A DNA stretch of 64,000 nucleotides. Origin: Sediminihaliea albiluteola (GTDB lineage: Bacteria > Pseudomonadota > Gammaproteobacteria > Pseudomonadales > Halieaceae). The notes under the pieces were generated by a model. The model ran no database searches. It was not told the DNA's origin and saw nothing but the letters and a program-made list of their open reading frames with translations. Location: NCBI RefSeq assembly GCF_014077625.1, contig NZ_JACFXU010000017.1, positions 215,284 through 279,283 of the forward strand, read 5' to 3'. Made by a program: the position numbers and the translations under genes. Positions 46,034-55,219 of this stretch are shown in pieces (position 1 is the first letter of the stretch; each line of letters starts with the position of its first letter).

Positions 46034-46321
46034 ATGAGCGATGCCACTTTTACTTTCCGAGTCGATGACGGCCTGAAGGCGGAGTTCGCCAATGCCGCCA
46101 AAGCTCATGACCGTACCGGAGCCCAGCTTCTGCGCGATTTTATGCGCAGTTATGTGGCGCAGCAGGAAGAAGCACAGCAATACGATGCCTGGCTGGCGAA
46201 GAAGGTCGAGCAGTCGCGGGCGTCTGCGGAGGTGGGCAACCTGATTCCCGCGTCTGATGTTGAAGCCCGCTTTGCCGCTCGCCGCGCAGCGACCCGCGTC
46301 CGTATGGCTGCACCTGAATGA
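46034..46321 (+). CDS. Type II antitoxin, ribbon-helix-helix type (ParD-like)
   Basis: 95 aa from ATG 46034 (MSDATFTFRVDDGL), with GAGGA eight bases upstream; the longer frame from 45884 is not used. The N-terminus has the ribbon-helix-helix pattern (TFRVDDGLKAEFANAAKAHDRTGAQLLRDFMRSYV). The C-terminal tail, which would wrap the toxin, is charged and helical. It overlaps the toxin start by ATGA, as usual in operons of this kind. It binds and neutralises the toxin and probably represses its own promoter. Confidence 0.85.
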   Translation: MSDATFTFRVDDGLKAEFANAAKAHDRTGAQLLRDFMRSYVAQQEEAQQYDAWLAKKVEQSRASAEVGNLIPASDVEARFAARRAATRVRMAAPE

Positions 46322-46605
46322 TAGAGCTGCTATGGACGCCAGAAGCGGTCAGGGATCGTGAAGACATTTACGACTACATCGAGGAAGACAACCCCCTTGC
46401 TGCCCTGGCACTTGATGATCTGATAGCAGAAAGAACAGCAGTGCTCCAGGACTTTCCAAGAATGGGCCGGGGCGGGAGGGTGCCGGACACCTTTGAGCTG
46501 GTCGTCCACAGCAGCTACATGGTTGTGTATGAAATTGTAGAAACGCAGGTGCGAATCTTGAATGTCGTGCATACCGCCCGGCAATGGCCGCCGCTGCAAA
46601 AGTAA
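46318..46605 (+). CDS. Type II toxin, RelE/ParE family
   Basis: 95 aa. RelE/ParE fold: WTPEAVRDREDIYDYIEEDNP, RMGRGGRVPDTFELVVHSSYMVVYEIVETQVRILNVVHTARQW. The VxxARQ-type end is typical of ParE/RelE members that inhibit gyrase or cleave mRNA; which one cannot be told. Translation is coupled to the antitoxin. It lies 540 bp inside attL, consistent with stabilising the island. Confidence 0.87.
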   Translation: MIELLWTPEAVRDREDIYDYIEEDNPLAALALDDLIAERTAVLQDFPRMGRGGRVPDTFELVVHSSYMVVYEIVETQVRILNVVHTARQWPPLQK

Positions 46606-46665
46606 GTGATATATCAAGCAGGCCAGTCGCCCCTAGACTGCCTTGTATAGAAAAAGGAGCAGTCT

Positions 46666-48450
46666 ATGCATAGGGTTAGCTACATTCATATTGAGAATTT
46701 TCGTTCGTGCCGTAACGTCACCCTTCCATTGGAAGGCTATACGCCGCTGATTGGGCAGAACAACGCCGGGAAATCCACCATTCTTCAGGCTATCGAGTGG
46801 GTGTTGCAGCCAAAGGCACTGTCTGCAGCAGACTTTTCTGCTCCAGCAGTACCTGTTGAGGTTGCTGCGTGCATAGATGGCATCAGCGAGGAGATCCTGT
46901 CGCTAATACCCGAAGAAAAACATAGGAAGGCAATCGAGCCATATTGCCGGGATGGCCGCTTATGGATTCGCGTCGTGGCAACGGGTACCACCTCAAAAGC
47001 GACAAATGCAGAGGTCTGGGACATTGATCAGTGTTCTGGCGAAGGTTTGCCGGAACATTGGAGATCCTACCCCACCGGCCTGTCCCAAGCAGTTTCTGTT
47101 TTATTGCCAAAGCCCCTGGTTGTGCAGGCCATGCACGATCTTGGCGAGGATCTTGGTAAAGCAAAGGCTGGTACCACGATAAAGGGCTTGCTCGATGAGA
47201 TCATGGGGCCGTTGCTGGAAGCTCACGCCGAATTGAGCACGGCGCTGGAAACTATCCGCCATGTGCTGACTTCTGGAGGTGAAAACCGCTCTGAACACCT
47301 GCAGCAATTCGATACCGACGCTACCGAAGCGCTTGCCCATTTTTTTCCGGGTTTGGCGCTCGACCTGGATTTGCAGGTGGTTGATGTTAAGGAATTCTTC
47401 AAGGCCGGTGATCTGCATGTCACTGATAAAGCTACCGGCGACCGGCGACGTTTTGACCAGATGGGTACGGGAGCGCAGCGGGCTATTCAGATGGCGTTGA
47501 TTCGTTATCTGGCGGAAACTCGGAGGGGGGACGGGAACCGACCTGCACGTCGCCTGCTATTGATAGACGAGCCTGAGTTATATCTGCATCCCCAAGGTGT
47601 AAGACGTTTACGACAGGCTCTGGGCCATCTTGCTGAGCACGGGTTTCAGATTATCTTTTCCACCCATTCGCCGCTGATGCTGAGCCGGGAAAACGCTGCT
47701 GATACTGTGATTGTGGGCAAAACAGCAGAAGCAGGTACGACCACGCAAAAGCCTTTACGTCATGCGGTCGAAGAAGCGCTGAGTAATGCTGAAAGCCAAT
47801 CGCGCACCCTGTTTGAGCTGGGCAACCTAGCCGAGATTTACTTTGCCAGAAGGGTGGTTATTTGTGAGGGCAAGACAGATGGACGCTTGCTGCCGATAGC
47901 TTACGAAAGGCTGTATGGCATTACCCCTGACATTGATCATATTGCCTTTGTTTCTGTTGGGGGCTGCGGAAATATTCCCAAGGCGTTGCCTGTTATGGCT
48001 GCCATGGGGATAGCTGCTTGCGCTGTAGTGGATCTGGATTTTGGCTATACCCATGCTCGTTCCGGAGGTATGTTGCCACGGGATGGAGATGATTTGACCA
48101 AGGTTAAAGCAGAGTTGGTACGTCTGAAGTCCGGGCATGGTTTCGTCTTACATGATAACGGTCTTCCGAAAAACGACAAAGCCACTGGGCACCTAGCTGC
48201 CGATACGTGGGCACTTTTCGCTGCAGACGACGAAGGAAAAGCCCTTGCCGTGCAAACCCAACATGATCTTCAAGCCCATCGAGTTTGGGCCTGGTGCGAA
48301 GGCTGCATTGAGCAGGTGACTGGAACAGACGATAAAGGCGAAGACGCCATTATCGAACAAGAACAGCGGTTGCGCAGTATGAGTGCCGCCGAATTAGAAC
48401 AGCAGATGCCCGCTTTCAAGGCGTGCTTTGATTGGATCAGGAGTTTTTAA
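46666..48450 (+). CDS. OLD-family ATP-dependent nuclease (AAA ATPase plus TOPRIM)
   Basis: 594 aa. The N-terminal ABC-type ATPase opens SYIHIENFRSCRNV and has Walker A GQNNAGKST, signature-like FDQMGTGAQRA, Walker B LLIDEPELYLHP near residue 300 and the switch region STHSPLML. The C-terminal TOPRIM domain has the catalytic glutamate in VICEGKTD and the acidic pair in AVVDLDF. OLD proteins cut DNA and many act in phage defence (GajA of Gabija is a relative). No UvrD-type helicase is adjacent, so this is not Gabija. Its stop overlaps the methylase start by one base (TAATG), so both are translated together. Confidence 0.87.
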   Translation: MHRVSYIHIENFRSCRNVTLPLEGYTPLIGQNNAGKSTILQAIEWVLQPKALSAADFSAPAVPVEVAACIDGISEEILSLIPEEKHRKAIEPYCRDGRLWIRVVATGTTSKATNAEVWDIDQCSGEGLPEHWRSYPTGLSQAVSVLLPKPLVVQAMHDLGEDLGKAKAGTTIKGLLDEIMGPLLEAHAELSTALETIRHVLTSGGENRSEHLQQFDTDATEALAHFFPGLALDLDLQVVDVKEFFKAGDLHVTDKATGDRRRFDQMGTGAQRAIQMALIRYLAETRRGDGNRPARRLLLIDEPELYLHPQGVRRLRQALGHLAEHGFQIIFSTHSPLMLSRENAADTVIVGKTAEAGTTTQKPLRHAVEEALSNAESQSRTLFELGNLAEIYFARRVVICEGKTDGRLLPIAYERLYGITPDIDHIAFVSVGGCGNIPKALPVMAAMGIAACAVVDLDFGYTHARSGGMLPRDGDDLTKVKAELVRLKSGHGFVLHDNGLPKNDKATGHLAADTWALFAADDEGKALAVQTQHDLQAHRVWAWCEGCIEQVTGTDDKGEDAIIEQEQRLRSMSAAELEQQMPAFKACFDWIRSF

Positions 48451-50273
48451 TGCCCACGCTTGAGTTCAAGGGTAAGCAGTTTGTTTATTCCCACCACCTT
48501 GGGGTGCCGTTCCGTGAATTGCAGGTGGTGCCTGAAAAGTCGCTGCCCATTGAGGGCAGGCAGCCTGCGCTGGATGACAACCTGATCATTCATGGCGACA
48601 ACCTGGAAGCGCTCAAAGCGTTATTGCCAACACATGCTGGCAAGGTGGATTGCATCTTTATTGACCCACCGTACAACACCGGGAACGAAGGCTGGTGCTA
48701 CAACGACAATGTGCGTTCGCCCTTGATGAAGGAGTGGCTGAAGAAATCGGCTAACCCGGTTGATAAGGAAGATTTGGAGCGGCATGACAAATGGCTGTGC
48801 ATGATGTGGCCGCGGATGCATCTCCTTAAAGATTTACTTGCTGAAACGGGCAGTATTTGGATCACTCTTGATGACAATGAAGCCCACCGCTTCAAAGTGA
48901 TGATGGATGAGGTTTTTGGCGAAGCAAGTTTCATTTGCTCCATTGCTTGGCAGAAGATGTATACGGTAAAGAACTCGGCCAGACATTTCTCTGAGATGCA
49001 TGATCAGATTTTTGTATATGCAAAGTCAGAAATACATTGGGCGAGAAACCTACTTTCAAGGTCAGATGATGCAACGGAAAGCTATACTAATCCGGACAGT
49101 GATCCGCGCGGAGTTTGGACCACGAATGCAATACAAGCGCGGAATTTCTATAGTCAAGGCGAATACGAGATTATCTCACCCAGTGGTCGCAAACATACTC
49201 CGCCGAAAGGTACATATTGGAGAATTTCAAAGTCCACCTTCGACGAGCTAAACAGCGACGGAAGGATATGGTGGGGCTTGGATGGCAACTCTATACCAAG
49301 AATAAAAAAATACCTATCTGAAAGTAAGGATGGTGTGGTGCCTTCTACCCTATGGACATATCGAGATGCAGGGAGTAATGCATCTGCAAAGGAGCATCTT
49401 CGGGATATTGTTGCGGATTTGGATGATAGCCTTTTCAATACCCCTAAGCCTGTGGAGTTACTCACACAAATTTTATCGATTGCCACCGATAGAAACTCAC
49501 TGGTGCTTGATTCGTTCGCAGGCTCTGGCACCACAGCTCACGCAATTCTCTCTGCCAATAATAAAGACAACGGCAATCGTCGCTTCATTCTCGTCGAGTG
49601 CGAAGACTATGCCGACACTCTCACTGCGGAACGAGTTCGCCGGGTCATCAATGGCTACCCCTATACCGGTACCCAGCGTGAAGAGCTGCACCGGGAGAAT
49701 ATTACCTGGACTACGTTCAACAACGAGAAGCGGCGGAAGAAGGTGATGGATCACATTGCCTCCATTGAGAATCTCCACGGTCACGAATACGACACGATCA
49801 AAAAACAGATTAAAGATGGTGTGCTGACTGTCACGGGTGAGCGCGCGGTCAAAGACACCGCGCCGGGTCTGGGCGGCAGCTTTACCTACTGCACCCTGGG
49901 CGACCCCATTGATATTGAAAGCCTGCTGACCGGTGAAGGGATGCCAGGTTTCGAAGCCCTGGCCCGCTATGTGTTCTATACCGCCACCGGGCAGTCATTG
50001 GACAAGGTGGGCAAGCCAGCGGCTGATGGCCTGATCGGCGAAACCGACCTGTTCCGTATCCACCTGTTCTATCAGCCCGACAAGGCGTGGCTGCGCTCCA
50101 ATGAGGCAGCGCTTAATGCCGAGCGAGTGGCTGCGATTGAGGCGGGTAACAAGCAGGGCAAGCGAGCGATTGTGTTCGCGGTGGCCAAGTTCATGAGCCA
50201 GAAGGAGCTGACAGCACGACGCATCGAGTTCTGCCAGCTGCCCTATGCTGTCCACCGGATTCTGGGGGATTGA
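48450..50273 (+). CDS. mod: Type III restriction-modification methyltransferase (Mod), adenine-specific
   Basis: 607 aa from ATG 48450, with AGGAG before it. Beta-class N6-adenine methylase order: catalytic motif IV DPPYNTG at residues 72-78, target-recognition region in the middle (about 150-340), then SAM-binding motif I FAGSGTTAHA near 355. The length and order match type III Mod, which both methylates the site and specifies it for Res. The middle section is A+T-richer, as usual for exchangeable recognition domains. Overlaps the OLD gene by 1 nt and precedes res by 2 nt. Target sequence unknown. Confidence 0.9.
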   Translation: MPTLEFKGKQFVYSHHLGVPFRELQVVPEKSLPIEGRQPALDDNLIIHGDNLEALKALLPTHAGKVDCIFIDPPYNTGNEGWCYNDNVRSPLMKEWLKKSANPVDKEDLERHDKWLCMMWPRMHLLKDLLAETGSIWITLDDNEAHRFKVMMDEVFGEASFICSIAWQKMYTVKNSARHFSEMHDQIFVYAKSEIHWARNLLSRSDDATESYTNPDSDPRGVWTTNAIQARNFYSQGEYEIISPSGRKHTPPKGTYWRISKSTFDELNSDGRIWWGLDGNSIPRIKKYLSESKDGVVPSTLWTYRDAGSNASAKEHLRDIVADLDDSLFNTPKPVELLTQILSIATDRNSLVLDSFAGSGTTAHAILSANNKDNGNRRFILVECEDYADTLTAERVRRVINGYPYTGTQREELHRENITWTTFNNEKRRKKVMDHIASIENLHGHEYDTIKKQIKDGVLTVTGERAVKDTAPGLGGSFTYCTLGDPIDIESLLTGEGMPGFEALARYVFYTATGQSLDKVGKPAADGLIGETDLFRIHLFYQPDKAWLRSNEAALNAERVAAIEAGNKQGKRAIVFAVAKFMSQKELTARRIEFCQLPYAVHRILGD

Positions 50274-50275
50274 GC

Positions 50276-52924
50276 ATGGAACTGAAGGAATACCAGCAGG
50301 GCGTACTTGAGCGGCTGGATCGCTATCTGAGGCTGCTGGCTGAGAAACGTGAAGAAGCCGAAGATTTTGTCGAGTTTCAGAAGAGCAAGGGTAAGGTAGC
50401 CAGCTTGGGCGACTACTGCCGGGAAGCTTGGGATCAGCTCAATACGGAACGCTTGTTGCCTTACCTCTATCACGACGGCAAGCCGGTGGTGGCTCCTTAT
50501 CTATCGCGTCACGATGGCCTGGGCGGGTCGATCCCGAATATCTGCCTGAAGGTGCCGACCGGTGGCGGCAAGACGTTGCTGGCCACGGCCTCTCTGGAAC
50601 GGGTGCAGACAGATTATTTCAAGCGCCAGATCGGCGTGGTGTTGTGGGTGGTGCCTTCGGAGGCGATTTACCGGCAAACATGGAAACAACTGGCCAATAG
50701 GGAACACCCCTACCGGCAGATGCTGGAGCGGGCCTCGGGTGGCCGGGTGAAGCTGCTTGAGAAGGGGGATGCCTTCACCCGCAAGGATGTGGAAGGGCAG
50801 CTCTGCGTGATGCTGCTGATGCTGCCTTCGGCGGCACGTCAGTCCAAGGAAACGCTGCGGATGTTCCGCGACAGTGGCCGCTTCACTTCTTTCTTTCCCT
50901 TGGAAGACGATAACGAAGCCAATGTGCAGCTGCTGGGGCAAGTGCCCAACCTTGACCAGAATGACCTGGCCGACCTCGGCTATGCCGACGGCGTGGTGCC
51001 GGGTACGGTGTCGGTCAAGCAGAGTCTGGGCAATGTGTTGCGGCTGGTACGCCCGGTAGTGGTGATTGATGAAGGCCATAGAGCCTATTCCGATACGGCT
51101 CGCGATACCCTGGCGGGCTTCAACCCGCGCTTCATTCTGGAACTGTCCGCGACGCCCAACACCAACGGCAAACACCAGTCGAACGTGCTGGTCAACGTGC
51201 CTGGGACAGACCTCAAAGATGAGGAAATGATCAAGCTGCCGATCAATGTCATCAACGAAGGCAAGGGCGGCTGGCGGCATACACTGTCGCTGGCCCACGC
51301 CAAGCAGCAGGAGCTGGAAGAGGCGTCGCTGGCGTTTCAGAACGCGTCTGGCCGTTATATCCGTCCTATCGTACTGGTGCGAGTGGAGCGTACCGGTAAA
51401 GATCAGCGCGACGCCGGGTTCGTGCACGCCGAGGACGCCCGCGAGTATCTGCGTGACCAGCTCGGAGTGAAGGAAGAACATATTCGACTCAAGACCTCCA
51501 GTGATGACGAACTGGCGGACGAAGACCTGTTGTCACCCACCTCTGCAGTACGCTTTATCATCACTAAGGATGCCCTGCGCGAAGGCTGGGACTGCCCCTT
51601 TGCTTATGTGCTGGCCATTCTGTCGCGCACCACGGCCACCACGGCCCTGACCCAGATGGTCGGGCGCGTACTGCGCCAGCCCCACGCTAGGACAACCGGT
51701 GTCGAGGCGTTGGACGAGTGTTATGTCTTTACCTTCGATCAGGATGTGACCGAAGCGGTCAATGGGGTGCGCAAGGGGCTGGAAGACGAAGGTATGGCCG
51801 ATCTGGCTTCCAGCGTTAAGTCGGTAGACCCAGACAGCGGCCAGGCTCGCAATATGCGCCGGGAAACGATACGGCGAAATGAGAAGTTCACCGGATTGCC
51901 GCCTATCTTTCTACCCCGCGTCTTGCACCGGGATAGCAGTGCCCCGGATGGCTATCGTGCGCTGGACTACGAACGCGATGTGCTGGGCGCCCTGGATTGG
52001 GAAGCGTTACAGTTTCTGGCTGATAAGGCCGTCATGGATGACGACAAGCTGCAAAGGACAGTGGCCCGCGTGACGGTCTTGGATAAAAAGTCCAAAGAGT
52101 CTGGGCAAAAGGATTTTCAGCTTGACCATCAGGAAATTGAGACCCTGCCGGAAGAGGGGCTGGATGCCCCCTATCTGGTGCGCCAGTTGTTGGATGTTGT
52201 GCCCAACCCATGGCAGGGCATGCGTTTGCTTGAAGAGACTTTGGGTGCGTTGCGAACCAGCGGAGTCAGTGAGGAGCAAATTTATATCAACCGGCTCGAT
52301 CTCGTACACGCCATGAAAACCGATCTGCGCGGGCAGGTAAACACCATGGCCGAGGCGCTGTTTCGCGCCAAGCTGAAGATCGGTGATATAGCCTTGCGGC
52401 TAGTGTCGTCCAATGATCCGGCATTGAACTGGAAAATTGCCGAAACGCTGGAAATCGACGTTGCCGACATTGATCCGCTGCTGTACCGCAAGAACGGCGA
52501 GGCGCTGGAAAAAAGCCTGTTCGAAAAGGTCTATCAGAAGGAATTCAATGATCTGGAAAAGAACACGGCCTGGTATCTGGATGAGCATCAATGCGTGTAC
52601 TGGTGGCATCGTATCGCGGTAAACCAACGCTCATACGGTCTGCAAGGCTGGCAGCGCCACCGCGTATATCCTGATCTCCTAGCTTGTGTCCATGGTACCG
52701 AGAATGGCAGGTTCCGTTTCTCTGTCCTGGAAACCAAGGGCGAGCACCTGAAAGGCAACGATGACACCGAGTACAAGCGCAAGCTGTTCGAGCTGTTAAC
52801 CCAGTATGCGGCTGATGCCGCCACAGTTGGCCAGCTTGATCTGGCGAGTCAGGATGAGCAAATCCAGTTTCATATGGTTATGGAACAAGACTGGAAAAAG
52901 ACGATATCGGACTCTATTGGATAA
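50276..52924 (+). CDS. res: Type III restriction enzyme, Res subunit (helicase-nuclease)
   Basis: 882 aa from ATG 50276; GGGGGA lies seven bases before it. SF2 helicase: Walker A VPTGGGKTLLA (K99), DEGH box at about residue 264, SATPN, and motif VI near MVGRVLRQPHA. The C-terminal nuclease carries the PD-(D/E)xK pattern YPDLLACVHG...VLETKGEHL at about 798-822. Together with Mod it translocates or slides along DNA and cuts unmethylated targets. All catalytic elements look intact. Tight spacing shows co-translation with mod. Confidence 0.9.
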   Translation: MELKEYQQGVLERLDRYLRLLAEKREEAEDFVEFQKSKGKVASLGDYCREAWDQLNTERLLPYLYHDGKPVVAPYLSRHDGLGGSIPNICLKVPTGGGKTLLATASLERVQTDYFKRQIGVVLWVVPSEAIYRQTWKQLANREHPYRQMLERASGGRVKLLEKGDAFTRKDVEGQLCVMLLMLPSAARQSKETLRMFRDSGRFTSFFPLEDDNEANVQLLGQVPNLDQNDLADLGYADGVVPGTVSVKQSLGNVLRLVRPVVVIDEGHRAYSDTARDTLAGFNPRFILELSATPNTNGKHQSNVLVNVPGTDLKDEEMIKLPINVINEGKGGWRHTLSLAHAKQQELEEASLAFQNASGRYIRPIVLVRVERTGKDQRDAGFVHAEDAREYLRDQLGVKEEHIRLKTSSDDELADEDLLSPTSAVRFIITKDALREGWDCPFAYVLAILSRTTATTALTQMVGRVLRQPHARTTGVEALDECYVFTFDQDVTEAVNGVRKGLEDEGMADLASSVKSVDPDSGQARNMRRETIRRNEKFTGLPPIFLPRVLHRDSSAPDGYRALDYERDVLGALDWEALQFLADKAVMDDDKLQRTVARVTVLDKKSKESGQKDFQLDHQEIETLPEEGLDAPYLVRQLLDVVPNPWQGMRLLEETLGALRTSGVSEEQIYINRLDLVHAMKTDLRGQVNTMAEALFRAKLKIGDIALRLVSSNDPALNWKIAETLEIDVADIDPLLYRKNGEALEKSLFEKVYQKEFNDLEKNTAWYLDEHQCVYWWHRIAVNQRSYGLQGWQRHRVYPDLLACVHGTENGRFRFSVLETKGEHLKGNDDTEYKRKLFELLTQYAADAATVGQLDLASQDEQIQFHMVMEQDWKKTISDSIG

Positions 52925-53026
52925 GCCACACAATAGAAATGGCGAGCTTAACAGATACACATTTAGACGGTCCTATAAAAGAAAGACTGCTTGGGGCTTG
53001 TGCTATTGTTTTTATGGAGTTTAGTT

Positions 53027-54229
53027 ATGGGTAAAAAATTAGAAGCCTTGCCAGAGGACTATGTCGCTAATTTTGAATTCATTCATCCTAAGGACATTGC
53101 TGCTGAATTCCTCCAGAAAAACAGGCGTTCGCCTCGCCCTTCAACAGCTTGGTCGTTTATCGACGAAGTTCGTCCTTCTGACTTGTATTGCTATCTTGGT
53201 GCGCGCTTCGGACCGCCAAATGGCTTACAGAGTTTGTTTAGAAGCGATGACTCGGACAATTTAATCCACTGGGAGTGGTGTTTTAAGACTGTCACAGGGA
53301 TCATCACGATAGCCGGGCTCAACTACCGAACAGAGGTGCGGATAATCGGGACAAAGCTGTCCGATTCAGAAAAATCCGAATTTTTGCGTCAGGTCAAAAG
53401 CGACTTCTCTAATTATGGTAAAAAGATGGCGCATTTACGTAAAGAGCATCTCGAGCCGTGGATCGAGTTTGTGAACCCGTATCAGCGGCTACGGGGCGCA
53501 GTACAAAAGCTTATGAAGGAATTGGACGAGCTGAACCTTGATCCGACTTTGGATGCCCTGCCAAACGTACTTGAAAGCGACGACATAGATGCAGCGACGA
53601 AGCAGTGGAGCGATCGTGCAGAGGTTTATTCACGTGCCATTGGGCTCAGCTTCGGAATTCGGGCGATGCTGCCCGTCATGGCTGAATCATTCATTAACTT
53701 ACTTTTTTTCATTCTTGCTCGTCCTACGATTAGATCGGACAAGTCCCTTTTTGCGGGCGTTTTTCGCCTTCCGATGCACGTTAGGGTTCGTTCGCTTCCA
53801 TATTACTGTATTGGTTTTAAAGGTCATATTGACTCGGATCATAGAGCTGTTCGAGACTACTTTCAGCTTGTGGATACACGGAACGATCTCTTGCACGGGA
53901 ATATCGATATCGAGAAACTCAAGTTTAACGAGCTGTATTTTTACGGAAAGGTTCCGGTATTTACTCAATATTCCACAATGTGGGAGCGAACACTTGGTGT
54001 TTCGCATCGAACGGTTGGGCTGACGGAGGTTCATGCCGAGCTTTCCGTAGTCGACGTTTTTGTTGAGTATCTGCTAGGTTTGCTTGATGAGAAAATCAGA
54101 GAAGAAGTAAAAATGATGAGCGATAAATTCGATTTGGGTATCAGGAAAGATACTGGGCGTCTGGGAGTGTTGTTTGGGAAGCCGCTCGTTGATTTCAGTC
54201 TTTCAAAGAGTCCGACCGATAAAAGTTAA
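53027..54229 (+). CDS. Unknown protein with HEPN-like R-x4-H motif, downstream of type III R-M
   Basis: 400 aa from ATG 53027, with GGAG eight bases upstream; the longer frame from 52991 is rejected. The first 130 residues are beta-rich and unrecognised. A helical middle (RLRGAVQKLMKELDELNLDP) leads to a hydrophobic helix (AESFINLLFFILA) and then TRNDLLHGNIDI, giving R285-x4-H290, the hallmark of HEPN RNases. The helical C-terminus ends in a disordered tail. It lies 102 bp behind res in the same direction. I infer an abortive-infection-type RNase or a restriction accessory; the overall family is not known to me. Confidence 0.6.
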   Translation: MGKKLEALPEDYVANFEFIHPKDIAAEFLQKNRRSPRPSTAWSFIDEVRPSDLYCYLGARFGPPNGLQSLFRSDDSDNLIHWEWCFKTVTGIITIAGLNYRTEVRIIGTKLSDSEKSEFLRQVKSDFSNYGKKMAHLRKEHLEPWIEFVNPYQRLRGAVQKLMKELDELNLDPTLDALPNVLESDDIDAATKQWSDRAEVYSRAIGLSFGIRAMLPVMAESFINLLFFILARPTIRSDKSLFAGVFRLPMHVRVRSLPYYCIGFKGHIDSDHRAVRDYFQLVDTRNDLLHGNIDIEKLKFNELYFYGKVPVFTQYSTMWERTLGVSHRTVGLTEVHAELSVVDVFVEYLLGLLDEKIREEVKMMSDKFDLGIRKDTGRLGVLFGKPLVDFSLSKSPTDKS

Positions 54230-54376
54230 TAGGTTCTGTGTATGCTCATTTTTTGCGAAGGAACTCTCAAGAATGATGGAGAATCCAACGTGCCCGTATC
54301 CTGTGGGGTTGATCGCCCAATTATAAAGAGCCAAAATAAACGCCATAGTTACTTGAGCCGAAACCTACGACTTGAT

Positions 54377-55147
54377 TCACCATGTAATATTAAAAATGTT
54401 CCATAGAGCTATGAGTAATCCAGCTACCGTTCCGGAAAAACCAATCGCTTTTGCAGCCCTGCTCTCAAATAGTCTGTCTAATGTGATACCAATTCCTTTA
54501 GATGCCGTTTTAAGATTACTGTTTACCAGTTTGCGCATTACAGAACTAAAGAAGCCTATTTTTGAGAGCGTAGAGGTGTGCATGCGCAAGAATTCTTTAT
54601 TCTCAAAAGCGGTAACTTCCTCCTGCCCCGAAAGAAAGTCTCTATGCTTTCCTCCATTTAACTCCATGAGCGACAACATCTTGGGGTGCTTTGCGTAATT
54701 CGACCCGTAACGGTCTGCTATAAGGTCATTCAAGTTTAACCGCCGCTCTACACCAATGACACAGGCATCCGTTCCACCCAGGGCGCGATAGCGATGCTCT
54801 AAATGCTCAAATCCATAGGTAAGGTTCCTCATATTCCAATGAACCCAATATTTATCACGGCGATCACGAATAAAGGCGTAGAACTGCCTTAATAGCTCAA
54901 GTTCAACCTCATCAAATTTAATCAGAACCTGGTCACGAGGAATTCGTAACTCTTCAGCGATTGAATGGGTTGAGAAGCTGATTGACTGCCCCGTGGCGTA
55001 GTGGTTTATAGCAATAGAAGTTATGCGGGGTGAGAGCTTTTCATTTTCATCATTAAGATTTTGGCACGAGTAGTGGATTAGGTAAAAATTCTCAGGATTC
55101 TTTCTTACTGATTTTATGAATTTTCGGCTGTCTGTAATATTCAACAA
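54377..55147 (-). CDS. Orphan protein with C-terminal membrane segment, possible defence effector
   Basis: 256 aa, TTG start next to AAAGGGG. The N-terminal domain (NFYLIHYSCQNLNDENE, SPRITSIAINHYATGQSISFSTHSIAEEL) and the middle (DKYWVHWNMRNLTYGFEHLEHRY) contain many His and Trp residues in a compact enzyme-like pattern. One hydrophobic helix ends it (GFSGTVAGLLIALWNIF). Soluble domain plus one terminal helix resembles membrane-targeting effectors of phage defence. Convergent with the HEPN-like gene, 147 bp apart, and A+T-rich. No family recognised; start uncertain. Confidence 0.55.
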   Translation of the reverse strand: MLNITDSRKFIKSVRKNPENFYLIHYSCQNLNDENEKLSPRITSIAINHYATGQSISFSTHSIAEELRIPRDQVLIKFDEVELELLRQFYAFIRDRRDKYWVHWNMRNLTYGFEHLEHRYRALGGTDACVIGVERRLNLNDLIADRYGSNYAKHPKMLSLMELNGGKHRDFLSGQEEVTAFENKEFLRMHTSTLSKIGFFSSVMRKLVNSNLKTASKGIGITLDRLFESRAAKAIGFSGTVAGLLIALWNIFNITW

Positions 55148-55219
55148 TCGCCCCTTTTTACATGCATAGGTGTCTCTGTGTTCTTATTCATAAATTTAAG
55201 TGGGTGGATTTTTGTGCCG

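Noticed and set aside
50501-51481. 326-aa ORF on the minus strand inside res
   Set aside because: Antisense to intact helicase motifs of Res; composition rich in His/Gln as typical of shadow frames.
46666-52924. Reading the OLD gene plus helicase as a Gabija system
   Set aside because: The neighbouring helicase is a type III Res with DEGH box and C-terminal nuclease, not a UvrD-like GajB, and a methylase lies between.
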